From Shewanella atlantica (GTDB lineage: Bacteria; Pseudomonadota; Gammaproteobacteria; Enterobacterales; Shewanellaceae), in assembly GCF_003966265.1 (NCBI RefSeq), contig NZ_RXNV01000001.1, forward strand, positions 310,001 to 374,000: a stretch of DNA of 64,000 nucleotides. The letters are read 5' to 3'. Shown piece by piece: positions 47,305 to 57,268 of the stretch (within the stretch, counting starts at the first letter, position 1; the number at the start of each line of letters is the position of its first letter). Below the pieces are notes generated by a model. It was not told the DNA's origin, made no database searches, and saw only the letters and a list, made by a program, of their open reading frames with translations. The translations under genes were made by a program, and so were the position numbers.

Positions 47305-47673
47305 TCATTTACGGTTTTTTAAAAATGTACGCTTCACTGCGATTTTGCCGTTTTGAAAGGTGAAGAGATCGCATCCATCAACCTCAATAAGGGAGCCATC
47401 ACTTTTTGTCGCGACGAATGTCCATTCGCTGCAGCCTCTGTCGGCAGCCACGAAATGGCTGCTATTTTCGAAACGCACGTCAGGAAAATCATGCCAAACC
47501 GACATAAAACGTGACTTAACCTGAGTATATCCGGTATATCGTGTACCGAATTTTTCCGCTCCGCCACCGGTTTCAAACACACACTCCTGAGACATAAAGG
47601 CCATAATCTTGTCGATATCATGTGCATTCCATGCATCACAGTAAGAGCGAAGATCATCAATATTCATCTTCAA
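47305..47673 (-). CDS. NTF2-like/SnoaL-like small protein
   Basis: A 122-residue single-domain protein with the alpha-beta cone pattern of the NTF2-like superfamily: LRSYCDAWNAHDIDKIMAFM, then CVFETGGG, TGYTQVKSRFMSVWHDFPD and the final strands DGCDLFTFQNGKIAVKRTFL. Members are enzymes such as isomerases, hydrolases and polyketide cyclases, or only ligand binders. No fixed active site can be named. It precedes the aldehyde dehydrogenase by 40 bp, which suggests a joint catabolic task. Confidence 0.78.
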   Translation of the reverse strand: MKMNIDDLRSYCDAWNAHDIDKIMAFMSQECVFETGGGAEKFGTRYTGYTQVKSRFMSVWHDFPDVRFENSSHFVAADRGCSEWTFVATKSDGSLIEVDGCDLFTFQNGKIAVKRTFLKNRK

Positions 47674-47812
47674 TTCTCAACAGTTATTCAATTATTAAGC
47701 CTGAATCTGGAGTCAGACCTAGCAAAACAGCAAGAGATATGAGTATAGCAACTGCTGTCATTGTCGGGTTTCACATCAAAAATGGATTGAAGAATACAGA
47801 GATAAAGCAGGA

Positions 47813-47957
47813 TCGGGACAGAAATGAAAACAGATCTTCGAACCAGGCTCATCGGTTCGGCTGTAGCTTGCGTTTCTTCCAGAAAGCGTATATTTCCTGC
47901 AGAAAACTAGCTTGAACACCAAAGGAGCCTCCTTGAGTTTCTGGCATGCAGTGACGC
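47813..47957 (-). pseudogene. Decayed fragment of a GFA-family gene
   Basis: This stretch is clearly similar, on the same strand, to the middle of the intact GFA gene at 51434-51883. TCGGGACAGAAATGAAAAC and CTTGAACACCAAAGG are shared word for word. Its translation gives FGVQA, then a stop codon, and in another frame SKICFHFCPD, matching SEICFHFCPD of the intact protein. So it is broken by a stop and a frameshift. The 1.15-kb gap 47674-48828 is otherwise AT-rich, with no gene I can support. Confidence 0.75.
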
Positions 47958-48702
47958 TTCAGGGGGAAATCTTGGAATTTTTCTTTTATATTTTCACCAC
48001 TTTTTATTTAAGATTATTGGATGTAGTCTCAAAAATGGAAGCCAGTAGATGGGAATGAAAAAACACCTCCATTCATCTTGAACAATATAAAATTAATTTC
48101 ATGTTTATGCCTGATAAATCTTAATGAGCAGATGAGTTATCCAACGGTACAAAGTAAAATCTAAACCCATAGAAGCTTAAAGAATGTAATATCGTATAAT
48201 ATATATCTCCAGATATAAAAACAAACCCGCAAGTCCTATTTTAAGGACTAATATAAAACTAACATTACAATAAACATGTTTACCACATAAATATCAGAAC
48301 ATTAATTGTACCCAAAACAGAACAGTCACCTCCAACTGAGATTTAATACATTAACCAAAGGTATTATTTACATCAAAATACCTGATTCACTTCATTCTTA
48401 GAGCGTAAATCCAACCTTACACATCCTGATACAACTGTTAACAAATTTCGGTATGGATTTAGCGACAAACCGTTGACAACTTGTTGCAAATACGTTCAAC
48501 GGTGCGAGTCAGAGTTAATAAAACAAAAAAGCACCCACAATAAAACCAAGGGTAAAGCACTGATTACTAAAAACTTAATGACAACCACTTCAGTTGATGA
48601 AATATATCTACCACAACAGACAAGAAACAAAACCCCACACGTTAAAAATTATCGACCCAGTTAACAAAAATGGAACACGAGACACGTTTCGAGGTTAAAC
48701 AG

Positions 48703-48718
48703 TTTGCGCTAGATCACA
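48703..48718. promoter_or_regulatory. Possible CRP site upstream of the secreted nuclease
   Basis: TTTGCGCTAGATCACA has a perfect right half-site (TCACA) and a CTAG centre, with a poor left half. It lies 110 bp upstream of the nuclease start. Confidence 0.35.
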
Positions 48719-48828
48719 CTTCCTCAAGCGTCTACCGATTTATAACTCTATTTAAGTCATTAATATAGGCGGCCAATAAAAGGCCATATAAATAACAAAT
48801 AAATTATATTAATAATTAGGGGTTAAAG

Positions 48829-51267
48829 ATGCATTCTATAAAAAAGCATCCAATTAAAACTTTCGTTCCGTTAATATTGATAGCAAGTAGTTCGGCTTAC
48901 GCTGCTATTCCGGATGGCTATTACAACACAGCGGATACGACTAACACTCAGACACTTCATAGCTCGTTACACGAGATCATTGACGACCACCAAAGATTCC
49001 CATATACATCATCTTCGACAGATACATGGGATATTTTAGAGGCTGCCGATCAAGATCCTGATAACTCGGGTAACGTCATCGACGTCTATAAGAACGCAAG
49101 CTACACCAAAGCCGGTGGTGGTAATACATTCTATAACCGTGAGCATAGCTGGCCTAAATCATATGGCTTTCCCAAGGACGGAAGTACCAATTATGCTTAT
49201 ACTGATACTCACCACTTATTTATAGCTGATAGTGGATATAATTCGAGCCGCAGCAATAAGCCTTATGCCAACTGTGATTCTGGATGTATCGAGAAGATCA
49301 CCCTGGTCAACAACAATCGTGGGGGCGGAGTTAACGATTCAAGCTGGACGATAGGATCCGGTGCCGAGGGAAGTTGGGAAACATGGCCAGGACGAAGGGG
49401 AGATGTAGCGCGTGCCTTGATGTATCTGGCCGTTCGCTATGAAGGCGGAACTCACTCGATTACAGGTGTGAGTGAACCCGATTTAAAGTTAACCGATGAC
49501 AGAGCCCTTATTGGAGCGTCAAATGTCGGCGCTAACCTTTCTGTCGCCTACATGGGACTAAAGTCTGTGCTACTTCAGTGGCATAAAGAGGACCCTGTTG
49601 ATGCTTTTGAATTCAGGCACAATGAAGCCGTATACAGTTTCCAGGGCAACCGTAACCCATTTGTCGATCATCCTGAATATGTTGCCTGTGTATTTGAGAG
49701 TGACTGTAACTTTGGTAGCGGTGATACTTTACCACCGTCCACTCCAACAGACATTACCGCTACCGGCGGCAGTGGACTGATAGAACTCGCCTGGACCCCT
49801 AATACCGAGCAAGATCTGCTTGGTTACAATGTCTACAGAAGCAATAGCTCTGGCGGCAGTTTCATAAAGCTAAACAGCTCAGTGATAACGACCAGTGCCT
49901 ATACAGATAATAACCTTCCAGGTAATACCACTTACTTCTATACAGTCACAGCGATCGACAGCTCAAGTAATGAATCGCCACAAACTGGTGAAGTATTTGC
50001 GACTACCGAAGAGGGCACCACGCCAGCGGAGTCGGCGCTGTGGATCAATGAATTCCACTATGACAATGCCAACACCGATGTAGGTGAATTCATCGAAGTC
50101 GCAGGCACAGAGGGGCTTAATCTCACTGGCTGGAGCATTGTTGCCTATAACGGCAATGGCGGAAGTGGATATAAGACCATCAGCTTGTCAGGGATTATTC
50201 CCGATCAACAAGCTGGCTTAGGTAGCGTGAGTTTTGTAGCCTCAGGTCTGCAAAATGGTGCCCCCGACGGCTTGGCACTGGTAGATAGTAATGGAAAAGT
50301 CGTGCAGTTTATCAGTTACGAAGGCTCATTTACTGCTACAGATGGCGCCGCTGCGGGCATGACATCAGCTGATGTTGGAGTGTCAGAAACCACATCAACA
50401 CCCGCAGGATATTCACTGCAACTGGTCGGTACAGGCGTAAGTTATGCGGACTTCAGCTGGCAAGCTCCCACTGCGGATAGCCCAAACCAGCCCAATACAG
50501 GTCAGGTATTTGGCTCATCCACTCCTGTGAATCAGGCACCGACAGCCTCATTTAACGAGACATGCATCAATCTCAGCTGTACATTTGATGCAGGCACCAG
50601 CAGCGATAGTGACGGCAGTGTCATCAGCTTCGACTGGAGCTTTGGCGACGGCGGAACTGCGACAGGTGCGACACCTCTTCATAACTATGATGCAGATGGT
50701 GATTACACAGTGACACTAACGGTAACGGATAATGACGGCGCATCTGCCAGCCGTTCCACTAGCGTAACTGTTATCAATGTGATCAGTATCCCCTGGATTA
50801 ACGAGTTCCATTACGACAACAAAAAAACCGATGTTAACGAGTTCATTGAAATAGCCGGCAGTGCGGGAACTGATCTTAGTGGTTGGACAATTGAGGTCTA
50901 TAACGGCGGTAATGGTACTGTCTACAACACCTTCAATCTGACTGGTGTTATCGCAAATCAGCAAAATGGAATGGGGACCTTAGGGTTTGATACCTTAGGG
51001 CTTCAAAATGGAGCACCCGACGGCATAGCTTTAGTCGATGACAGCGGTAACCTGGTTCAGTTCCTTAGCTATGAGGGAACCATGACGGCCACTAACGGTG
51101 CGGCAACGGGCGAGACATCAACCGATGTTGGCGTAAGTGAATCATCCTCAACCAAGAGCGGTTACTCACTGCAGCTTTCCGGCACAGGCAAGGAATATGC
51201 TGATTTCAGCTGGCAATCTGCCACGCTAAACACTAAAGGAGCCTTGAACAACAATCAGTCTTTCTGA
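48829..51267 (+). CDS. Secreted endonuclease I with FN3, lamin-tail and PKD domains
   Basis: This 812-residue protein has a signal peptide ending at AYA. An EndA/NucM-type endonuclease I domain at about 25-290 carries the NREHSWPKSYGF metal/active-site motif, TDTHHLFIADSGYNSSRSN and later EFRHNEAVYSFQGNRNPFVDHPEY. Then come a fibronectin type III domain (about 300-392), a lamin-tail domain (about 402-550), a PKD domain (about 565-650) and a second lamin-tail domain (about 655-805). It is probably an extracellular non-specific DNase for phosphorus or nucleotide scavenging or biofilm turnover. The two lamin-tail domains are near duplicates. A plus-strand terminator follows. Confidence 0.9.
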   Translation: MHSIKKHPIKTFVPLILIASSSAYAAIPDGYYNTADTTNTQTLHSSLHEIIDDHQRFPYTSSSTDTWDILEAADQDPDNSGNVIDVYKNASYTKAGGGNTFYNREHSWPKSYGFPKDGSTNYAYTDTHHLFIADSGYNSSRSNKPYANCDSGCIEKITLVNNNRGGGVNDSSWTIGSGAEGSWETWPGRRGDVARALMYLAVRYEGGTHSITGVSEPDLKLTDDRALIGASNVGANLSVAYMGLKSVLLQWHKEDPVDAFEFRHNEAVYSFQGNRNPFVDHPEYVACVFESDCNFGSGDTLPPSTPTDITATGGSGLIELAWTPNTEQDLLGYNVYRSNSSGGSFIKLNSSVITTSAYTDNNLPGNTTYFYTVTAIDSSSNESPQTGEVFATTEEGTTPAESALWINEFHYDNANTDVGEFIEVAGTEGLNLTGWSIVAYNGNGGSGYKTISLSGIIPDQQAGLGSVSFVASGLQNGAPDGLALVDSNGKVVQFISYEGSFTATDGAAAGMTSADVGVSETTSTPAGYSLQLVGTGVSYADFSWQAPTADSPNQPNTGQVFGSSTPVNQAPTASFNETCINLSCTFDAGTSSDSDGSVISFDWSFGDGGTATGATPLHNYDADGDYTVTLTVTDNDGASASRSTSVTVINVISIPWINEFHYDNKKTDVNEFIEIAGSAGTDLSGWTIEVYNGGNGTVYNTFNLTGVIANQQNGMGTLGFDTLGLQNGAPDGIALVDDSGNLVQFLSYEGTMTATNGAATGETSTDVGVSESSSTKSGYSLQLSGTGKEYADFSWQSATLNTKGALNNNQSF

Positions 51268-51316
51268 TAGTTATGGCTATCAGGCCTATTGATTAATAGA
51301 GTCTGTTGACTAAGTA

Positions 51317-51345
51317 AGAGCCGTCTCATCACAGACGGCTTTTTA
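51317..51345 (+). terminator. Terminator of the secreted nuclease gene
   Basis: AGCCGTCT-CATCAC-AGACGGCT stem followed by TTTTTAAT, about 50 bp past the stop. Confidence 0.85.
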
Positions 51346-51433
51346 ATACAAGCAACCCGGTAATAAAGCGTGAGGACCCATCATTGCCATCCAATAATTT
51401 AGAACACAAAACTCAGCCGTATAATAGATCTAG

Positions 51434-51883
51434 TCAGTCACATCTCTCATCAACTCCTTCGAGTATGACCCAAGGCTGAGCGCGCTCCTCATAGATAGAG
51501 ATCTTAGGATTAGGTAATTTAAGGTTCGACTGGTGTTCGAGAAAAGCCTGCTCATCGGCAAAGTTGCCCATAGGGACCACCACATCGGTAGGCGCGCTGT
51601 CGAGAATGAACCACACAGTTGCGCCACAATCGGGACAGAAATGAAAACATATCTCCGAGCCACTGTCTCCGCGGCGGCGATAACTTTTACTCTGCCCGGC
51701 GAACTCAACACTTTCAACAGGAAATCTCACTTGAACACCAAAGGCACTGCCGGTACGTTTTTGACATGCTGTGCAATGACATACTGACACTCTCTTAGGT
51801 TCACCAGTAGCACCAATAGACAACTGACCGCAGTTACAGCTCGCCTTTCTGACCAGCTGATTGTCATCCATGTTTTTTTGCAT
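51434..51883 (-). CDS. GFA-family (Mss4-fold) zinc protein
   Basis: A 149-residue single-domain protein of the glutathione-dependent formaldehyde-activating enzyme (GFA/CENP-V) family. Zinc ligands are seen as CNCGQL (two Cys), CHCTACQKRTGSAFG (three Cys) and CPDCGATVW (two Cys). Few members have the reaction that named the family, so function is open. Met5 (MDDNQLV) could also be the start. A decayed relative lies at 47813-47957, on the other side of the nuclease gene. Confidence 0.85.
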   Translation of the reverse strand: MQKNMDDNQLVRKASCNCGQLSIGATGEPKRVSVCHCTACQKRTGSAFGVQVRFPVESVEFAGQSKSYRRRGDSGSEICFHFCPDCGATVWFILDSAPTDVVVPMGNFADEQAFLEHQSNLKLPNPKISIYEERAQPWVILEGVDERCD

Positions 51884-52003
51884 TATTCACTCCTAAATGC
51901 TTAATGGTGGGCACTAGTAGCAAGGTTAGCGCTCACTTAGCACCTGAAGCTGAACCACACACCAGAGGCTCACTTCTTACTGATCACTTCGCTGCAGTCG
52001 ATA

Positions 52004-53101
52004 TCAAACTGAACTGGCTTTAAGATACTCTCTCAGTTTTGTCATCCCCTGGTCAATACTCACCAAGGGCGAATACCCCAGATCTCTCTTCGCAGCCGAG
52101 ATATCGAAATAGTGACTGGTGGATAACTGCCTTGCGACAAAACGTGTCATCAGGGGTTCATCTGTTTTACCAAGCGCGCCGTATATCATTTCAAGAATAC
52201 TACCGACAGCATATGCCAGGTTAGCGGGTACTCGCTTATCAACTTCAGGCAGGTCAGCACAATTCAATATTTTATTGAGCATGGCGGCCATGGTAATAGG
52301 TTCATCATTACTCAGGAAGTAAGCTTTACCTGCTGCAGAGGTATTCACATCAGTGAGGTTCAGTGCCGCAAGTATATGCGCGTAAGCGGCGTTACCGACA
52401 TAGATAGTATCGACAAGCTTATCTTCACGGCCCACCAATTTAAGCCGTCCGGCGCGGGCTCGTTCGATGACGCGAGGCACCAAATGGGGATCTTCAGGTC
52501 CCCAGATAAGGTGCGGTCTTAAGGAGACCGTTTTCAGAGCGGAGCCATTCGCATCCAGTACCATCTGCTCGGCAATCGCTTTCGATTCACCATAATAATT
52601 AAGGTATGTATCGGCATAGGGTGCCGTTTCATCGATCCCCGCCTCATCGACACCGGCAAAGGTCACGCTGGGGGTACTGGTATAGACCAGATATTCGATA
52701 TTGAGTCGCTTACAGGCGTTAATGATATTGGCCGCACCGTCGACATTAGGTGAGAAGTAACTTTGTTTACTGCCCCACACTCCAGCCTTAGAGGCCACAT
52801 GAAACACCAGGTCGCAGCCCTTCATCGCGTCGATAACCGCAACGCTATCGCCGATATCCCCCTGGATCATATTAACGCCCATGGCACTTAGCTCAGGATA
52901 GGTGCTGCGGGCAAAACCGGTAACCTCAACGCCGGCATCGATCAATCGCTGGCAAATGGCCTTTCCCAGAAAACCACCTGCGCCGGTGACGAATGCTCGC
53001 TTAACCTGACTACTTAACTTTTTAAGCGCCGTTTGTTCATCAATATGATAGTGCCCGAGAGCCAGTTGGCTGTGAGATACAGATACATTGCTGGCTGACA
53101 T
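52004..53101 (-). CDS. oleD: OleD, NADPH-dependent 2-alkyl-3-ketoacid reductase
   Basis: This 365-residue short-chain dehydrogenase of the 3-beta-HSD/epimerase type has nucleotide site VTGAGGFLGKAICQ near residues 38-51 and the catalytic YxxxK in NYYGESKAIAEQ. OleD reduces the beta-keto acid made by OleA to a 2-alkyl-3-hydroxyalkanoic acid in long-chain olefin synthesis. It is last in the minus-strand order oleA-oleB-oleC-oleD and starts 5 bp past oleC, so the two are translationally linked. In Shewanella the pathway end product is a polyunsaturated C31 hydrocarbon. Confidence 0.93.
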   Translation of the reverse strand: MSASNVSVSHSQLALGHYHIDEQTALKKLSSQVKRAFVTGAGGFLGKAICQRLIDAGVEVTGFARSTYPELSAMGVNMIQGDIGDSVAVIDAMKGCDLVFHVASKAGVWGSKQSYFSPNVDGAANIINACKRLNIEYLVYTSTPSVTFAGVDEAGIDETAPYADTYLNYYGESKAIAEQMVLDANGSALKTVSLRPHLIWGPEDPHLVPRVIERARAGRLKLVGREDKLVDTIYVGNAAYAHILAALNLTDVNTSAAGKAYFLSNDEPITMAAMLNKILNCADLPEVDKRVPANLAYAVGSILEMIYGALGKTDEPLMTRFVARQLSTSHYFDISAAKRDLGYSPLVSIDQGMTKLREYLKASSV

Positions 53102-53106
53102 CTTAA

Positions 53107-54852
53107 CTATTCCTTATGATTTTTCTGGGCCCATACGGCCAATTTTTCACGGAAAATTTTTGCATTATGGCGAATATCGACCGGAAAGTCGGGATGAATA
53201 AGAAAACGTTTTATTCCCTTTGTTTGCACATGCCGCTCCGCTATCTCATTTAGTTCGGCAAACAGGCTCGCCCCCATAGAGCAACCTAATGATTTTTCAA
53301 GTTCGATACACAGCAAGGGAACGGTTTGATCCGCCACTTTTACCGCAACCAGCGCCGAACGTTTCACCTGGGGATGAGTATTAAAAATTCGCTCACAGGG
53401 AATAGAGAAATATCTGGAGGGTTCTCCCTTCACACTTTGACTAGTATCGACTCTGTGGGCCTTACGGCCACACATCCATAGCTCTCCTGCTTCATCGAGA
53501 TAACCTAAGTCGCCCATTCGATGGCGAATGGCACTGCCATCGATTATCTTAGCCTGCTCGGTGGCGCTGTCTCGTCTGTAATAGCTTCGGCTGACCATAG
53601 GACCTTTAACCACAATCTCACCAATTTCGCCCGGCTTTAAACTTAAACTATCATGCCATTGTGCAATCGGCGCTTCATCGATATCAATAATCGCAATATC
53701 GACTCCCTCTATCGGACTGCCCACACAGATGCCGCCACCAGCATCGGTGACTTGGGTCGTGGCAAACAGTGCTTTACTACCCATCTTACTCAGAGGTAAA
53801 GATTCGGTTGCCCCATAGGAGTTAAGCACCTCGACGCCATCATTTAACATCTGGCTGAAATGCTTAATCGAGGCAATCGTCGCAGGTGCCCCCGCCGAAA
53901 TAACCCGTTTAATACTCGATAATTGATGTGTCTTGGTTTGTGTTACACCCGCTTGGCCTAATCGTTCAATCAAGGCCGGATTGACGAACATATTGGAGCA
54001 TTGATACTTCTCTATCGCGGCAAACAGATAACCCGGATTAGCAGTAATAGGTTTACTGGCATCCATTTCAGGCACAATTGAGGCCATACCAAGTGCCGGA
54101 CCAAACAGAGAAAACAGTGGGAAGGTCGCAAGATCCCGTTCTCCGGATGCGATACCGTAATCATGCTTTAACGCTGTGATCTGCGCCTCGAACATCTTAT
54201 GAGAATAAACCACGCCCTTAGGCGTGCCAGTACTGCCGCTGGTAAATAAGATTGCGGCCATCTCATCTTCATCCAGCCAAGCCATCTGGTAGGGACTTAC
54301 CGATGAGGTTGATGCAGCGTCCTCCATCAAGCGATTTAGGCTCACCCCGCCCCATAGCCCACAGCCACCGACAGTCACAAGGTGCTTAACCGAGTCTTTG
54401 CCCCAGGAAAATAACCTTCTGGCCAGATGCGCCTTAGGGATGCCGATAAATGCATCGGGCTGAGACTCGATAAAACACTGCTTGAGATTCTTAACGCCCA
54501 TTCCCGGATCCACAAGAATTGGAATTATCCCGGCTTTAAAGAGTGCGAAGGTTAAGGTGAAGAAGTCGATACAGGGCGTCACCATCAACACGGCTTTCAT
54601 GCCACGTTTAATCCCATATTCATTTAAAGCATGGGCAAGCTTATCACTGCGGCTTTCCAGCTCGGCAAAGGTAATCTCTTGATAGCTTAAGGTTTTAGCA
54701 GAAAATATTGATCCGGATGCTTGTTGTACCGCAACGGCAAGTTGCCCGGGGGAGTGCTTCGCGGCGTCATTAAGGTGACGACAAAGGTTAGCGCCGGCTC
54801 CTCTATTCATTTCCGAAGAATTAGACATAATCGGTAACCGTTCTCGCTTCAT
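53107..54852 (-). CDS. oleC: OleC, beta-lactone synthetase (AMP-dependent ligase fold)
   Basis: This 581-residue ANL-superfamily enzyme has the P-loop [18 protein letters not shown] and later [10 protein letters not shown], with [22 protein letters not shown] marking the domain hinge. OleC activates the beta-hydroxy acid with ATP and closes it to a beta-lactone, without CoA. The first seven residues (MKRERLP) may precede the true start at the Met of [12 protein letters not shown]. It lies 51 bp after oleB and 5 bp before oleD. Confidence 0.93.
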   Translation of the reverse strand: MKRERLPIMSNSSEMNRGAGANLCRHLNDAAKHSPGQLAVAVQQASGSIFSAKTLSYQEITFAELESRSDKLAHALNEYGIKRGMKAVLMVTPCIDFFTLTFALFKAGIIPILVDPGMGVKNLKQCFIESQPDAFIGIPKAHLARRLFSWGKDSVKHLVTVGGCGLWGGVSLNRLMEDAASTSSVSPYQMAWLDEDEMAAILFTSGSTGTPKGVVYSHKMFEAQITALKHDYGIASGERDLATFPLFSLFGPALGMASIVPEMDASKPITANPGYLFAAIEKYQCSNMFVNPALIERLGQAGVTQTKTHQLSSIKRVISAGAPATIASIKHFSQMLNDGVEVLNSYGATESLPLSKMGSKALFATTQVTDAGGGICVGSPIEGVDIAIIDIDEAPIAQWHDSLSLKPGEIGEIVVKGPMVSRSYYRRDSATEQAKIIDGSAIRHRMGDLGYLDEAGELWMCGRKAHRVDTSQSVKGEPSRYFSIPCERIFNTHPQVKRSALVAVKVADQTVPLLCIELEKSLGCSMGASLFAELNEIAERHVQTKGIKRFLIHPDFPVDIRHNAKIFREKLAVWAQKNHKE

Positions 54853-54903
54853 TGATACGTTAGCGGATCGTGACGATCCGCTAGCTTGTATTCCAGACTT
54901 TAC

Positions 54904-55797
54904 CTAGCTGTCACTAACGGCAGAGTCATGGGACATAAAGTCTGTGATATGACCGACCACCTCATCACTCGCATCTTCCAGAATATAGTGACCACAATCG
55001 GCAAATTCATGCACCACGGCGTGGGGCATCTCTGCTTTCCATTGATCAAGAAAGTGTTTGTCGAAGACAAAATCTTTCAAGCCCCAGCAGATAAGGGTGG
55101 GCACTTTTGAAAACTTTGGCAGACTCGCCGCAATTTCCGATACCAACTCATAATTTCTATCGCCGGGTTTAAGCGGAATGTCCTGGACAAACCTAAGCGT
55201 AGAGATGCGGTTGGCCCAGGAATTAAAGGGAGCGACATAGGCCTCTCTGATCTCTTTCGACATCGGCTTACGTTTCACGCCCACATAGGATGCGATCGAT
55301 GAAAAGGCATTAAACCCACGTACTAATGCTGTACCCAACAGAGTATTTCTGCAGATCCAAAGCGGCCATGGAAAAGGTTTAGACGAAGGAAGGTGGAAAG
55401 CACCGGTATTGAGCACCACAAGACGCTTGATTCGCTCAGGGTAGCGAGCCGCATAACCCATACCGATCATTCCTCCCCAATCATGCACGATTAGGGTGAT
55501 ATTCTCTTTCACATCTAAGTGTTCGAGCAGGGCCTCAAGATCGTCAATGCGATTCTTAAGGGTGTAATCATAACCACTGTCATCGGGCTTATCCGATAAA
55601 CCACAACCAATATGGTCGGGGACGATACACTGGTGATTGCCACTCAAAGCGGTTACCACGTTACGGTAATAGAAAGACCAGCTAGGATTACCATGAACCA
55701 TAACCACAGGTTCACCCTGCCCTTCGTTCACGTACTGTAACTTATTGCCATTTCTGTCTAAATAATTGCGCTTGAAGGGAAACAGAGTGTCTAACAT
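54904..55797 (-). CDS. oleB: OleB, beta-lactone decarboxylase (alpha/beta hydrolase)
   Basis: This 297-residue haloalkane-dehalogenase-like hydrolase has oxyanion motif VMVHGNPSWSFYYR, nucleophile Asp in LIVHDWGGMIGMG and catalytic His in FADCGHYILEDA. OleB converts the beta-lactone from OleC to a cis-olefin plus carbon dioxide. Here oleB is a separate gene, not fused to oleC as in some actinobacteria. It lies 163 bp after oleA and 51 bp before oleC. Annotation as a dehalogenase would be misleading in this context. Confidence 0.92.
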   Translation of the reverse strand: MLDTLFPFKRNYLDRNGNKLQYVNEGQGEPVVMVHGNPSWSFYYRNVVTALSGNHQCIVPDHIGCGLSDKPDDSGYDYTLKNRIDDLEALLEHLDVKENITLIVHDWGGMIGMGYAARYPERIKRLVVLNTGAFHLPSSKPFPWPLWICRNTLLGTALVRGFNAFSSIASYVGVKRKPMSKEIREAYVAPFNSWANRISTLRFVQDIPLKPGDRNYELVSEIAASLPKFSKVPTLICWGLKDFVFDKHFLDQWKAEMPHAVVHEFADCGHYILEDASDEVVGHITDFMSHDSAVSDS

Positions 55798-55960
55798 GAC
55801 TCTTCCTAAATATTCTTATTGTGATGGCCAGATTATGGGCCATTGATTATATAGTGCTAACACCGAGTCAATAAGAGAAACCCGGCAAACGTGAGGCACG
55901 AGTTACCGAGTTAGCAGCTTATTATCAGTCAAGCTCAGCGATAGATGACCTGAATAGGCG

Positions 55961-57010
55961 TTACCACTTGATTCCAAGCATCATACAGTTTAAGCCACTG
56001 CCAATACCAAGAAAGCTTACCTGATCGCCCTTTTGAAGGAAGCCTTGATCATGGGCCATCGCGGCTGTAACAGGCAGAGAGACCGTCCCCATGTTGCCCA
56101 GCAATTGATAGGTCGGAAACTCTTTCTCTTGAGGTATATTGAGCGCATTAAGTACTTGGCGGCGGTTAGATGCGCCCACCTGATGACAAATAACTTTATC
56201 GACCTGCTCTACCAACCAATCTCTTTGCTCTAAGAAGTGGCTCCAGGTATGGCGCGCCAGCTCAACGCCCTCTTTTAGCAAGGCTACGCCATCGGTACGC
56301 ATAAACTCGCGATAGAGATGCACTCCAGCCTCCTGTAGGCCCCACTGACATAAATTGTGGTGCTCAGGTGCCGATAGGTGACTCGCACCTAACAATTGAT
56401 GTTGACGTTCACCACGAAGAGGCAAGCTGCCATCGGTCAGCAATACCGCTACAGCTCCTGAACCACCGGTCAAGGTCGCCAGAGATTGAGCATAATTCTG
56501 CATGGTAGGATCGGCCAGCATATTGTCTATGGTGATATCGACAATATGACGCGCCGATTCACAAGAGACGACTAAACCAGCCTTAATCTGACCTAACTCG
56601 ATGCGGTTAGCAATATCTAAGATACCTGACAAGACACCTAAACAGGCGTTACTGATATCATAGATTGCCGTATCTTTAGACACGCCAAGTTCGGCGGCGA
56701 TACGACACGCAGTTGCCGGCTCATGCTGATCACGGCACACGCCGGTATAGACGACAGCACCTAAATCGCCAACCTGAACGCCGGTTTCATTGATGGCTTT
56801 ATGCGCCGCAGCTAAAGCTCCGTCGGACAACCTGTGACCTTTGGGCCACCATCGACGTTCTTGGATCCCAGTTAGTGCAGCCAACTGGCCCATTGGAATA
56901 CGAAACTTTTTATATAGCGGTGCCAATCGAGATTCTAATTCGGAAGTGGACACCACTTCAGGTGCCAGTTCATATGCCAGGCTATTGATAAATACTCGGG
57001 AATATTTCAT
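55961..57010 (-). CDS. oleA: OleA, acyl-CoA head-to-head condensing thiolase
   Basis: This 349-residue thiolase-superfamily (FabH-like) enzyme has catalytic Cys in ISNACLGVLSG, His in VICHQVGASNRRQ and Asn in QLLGNMGTVSLP. OleA joins two fatty acyl-CoAs by a non-decarboxylative Claisen condensation to a 2-alkyl-3-keto acid. It is the first gene of the ole operon. The 163-bp spacer before oleB is larger than the other gaps and could hold a second promoter or a weak hairpin, but I saw no clear terminator. The upstream 258-bp gap is AT-rich promoter sequence. Confidence 0.93.
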   Translation of the reverse strand: MKYSRVFINSLAYELAPEVVSTSELESRLAPLYKKFRIPMGQLAALTGIQERRWWPKGHRLSDGALAAAHKAINETGVQVGDLGAVVYTGVCRDQHEPATACRIAAELGVSKDTAIYDISNACLGVLSGILDIANRIELGQIKAGLVVSCESARHIVDITIDNMLADPTMQNYAQSLATLTGGSGAVAVLLTDGSLPLRGERQHQLLGASHLSAPEHHNLCQWGLQEAGVHLYREFMRTDGVALLKEGVELARHTWSHFLEQRDWLVEQVDKVICHQVGASNRRQVLNALNIPQEKEFPTYQLLGNMGTVSLPVTAAMAHDQGFLQKGDQVSFLGIGSGLNCMMLGIKW

Positions 57011-57268
57011 GAAACAGTATTATTTCGCTCACTATATCGGCGCTTCGACAGCCAATAAATATTGTTATTTAGTGTTAACCCGACATTTGAGCAAGAAAAA
57101 GCTAATGATTCAATAAAAAACCGTCCAAGGTCCGATTTTTTCACCAGTTAACTCTATACGTAACTACAAAATTGCAGGTCTTTGATTAGAAAACGCTCAC
57201 ACATTAACCCGACCAACCTTAATAAACAGTGACTTAGATTTTACTTTATCACTTAAAATCTTTTTTGT

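Noticed and set aside
48473..48664. 63-residue reading frame in the gap before the secreted nuclease gene
   Set aside because: Low-complexity composition, no ribosome site and no family resemblance.
54904..55797. Haloalkane dehalogenase
   Set aside because: The fold and catalytic residues fit, but position between oleA and oleC identifies it as OleB.
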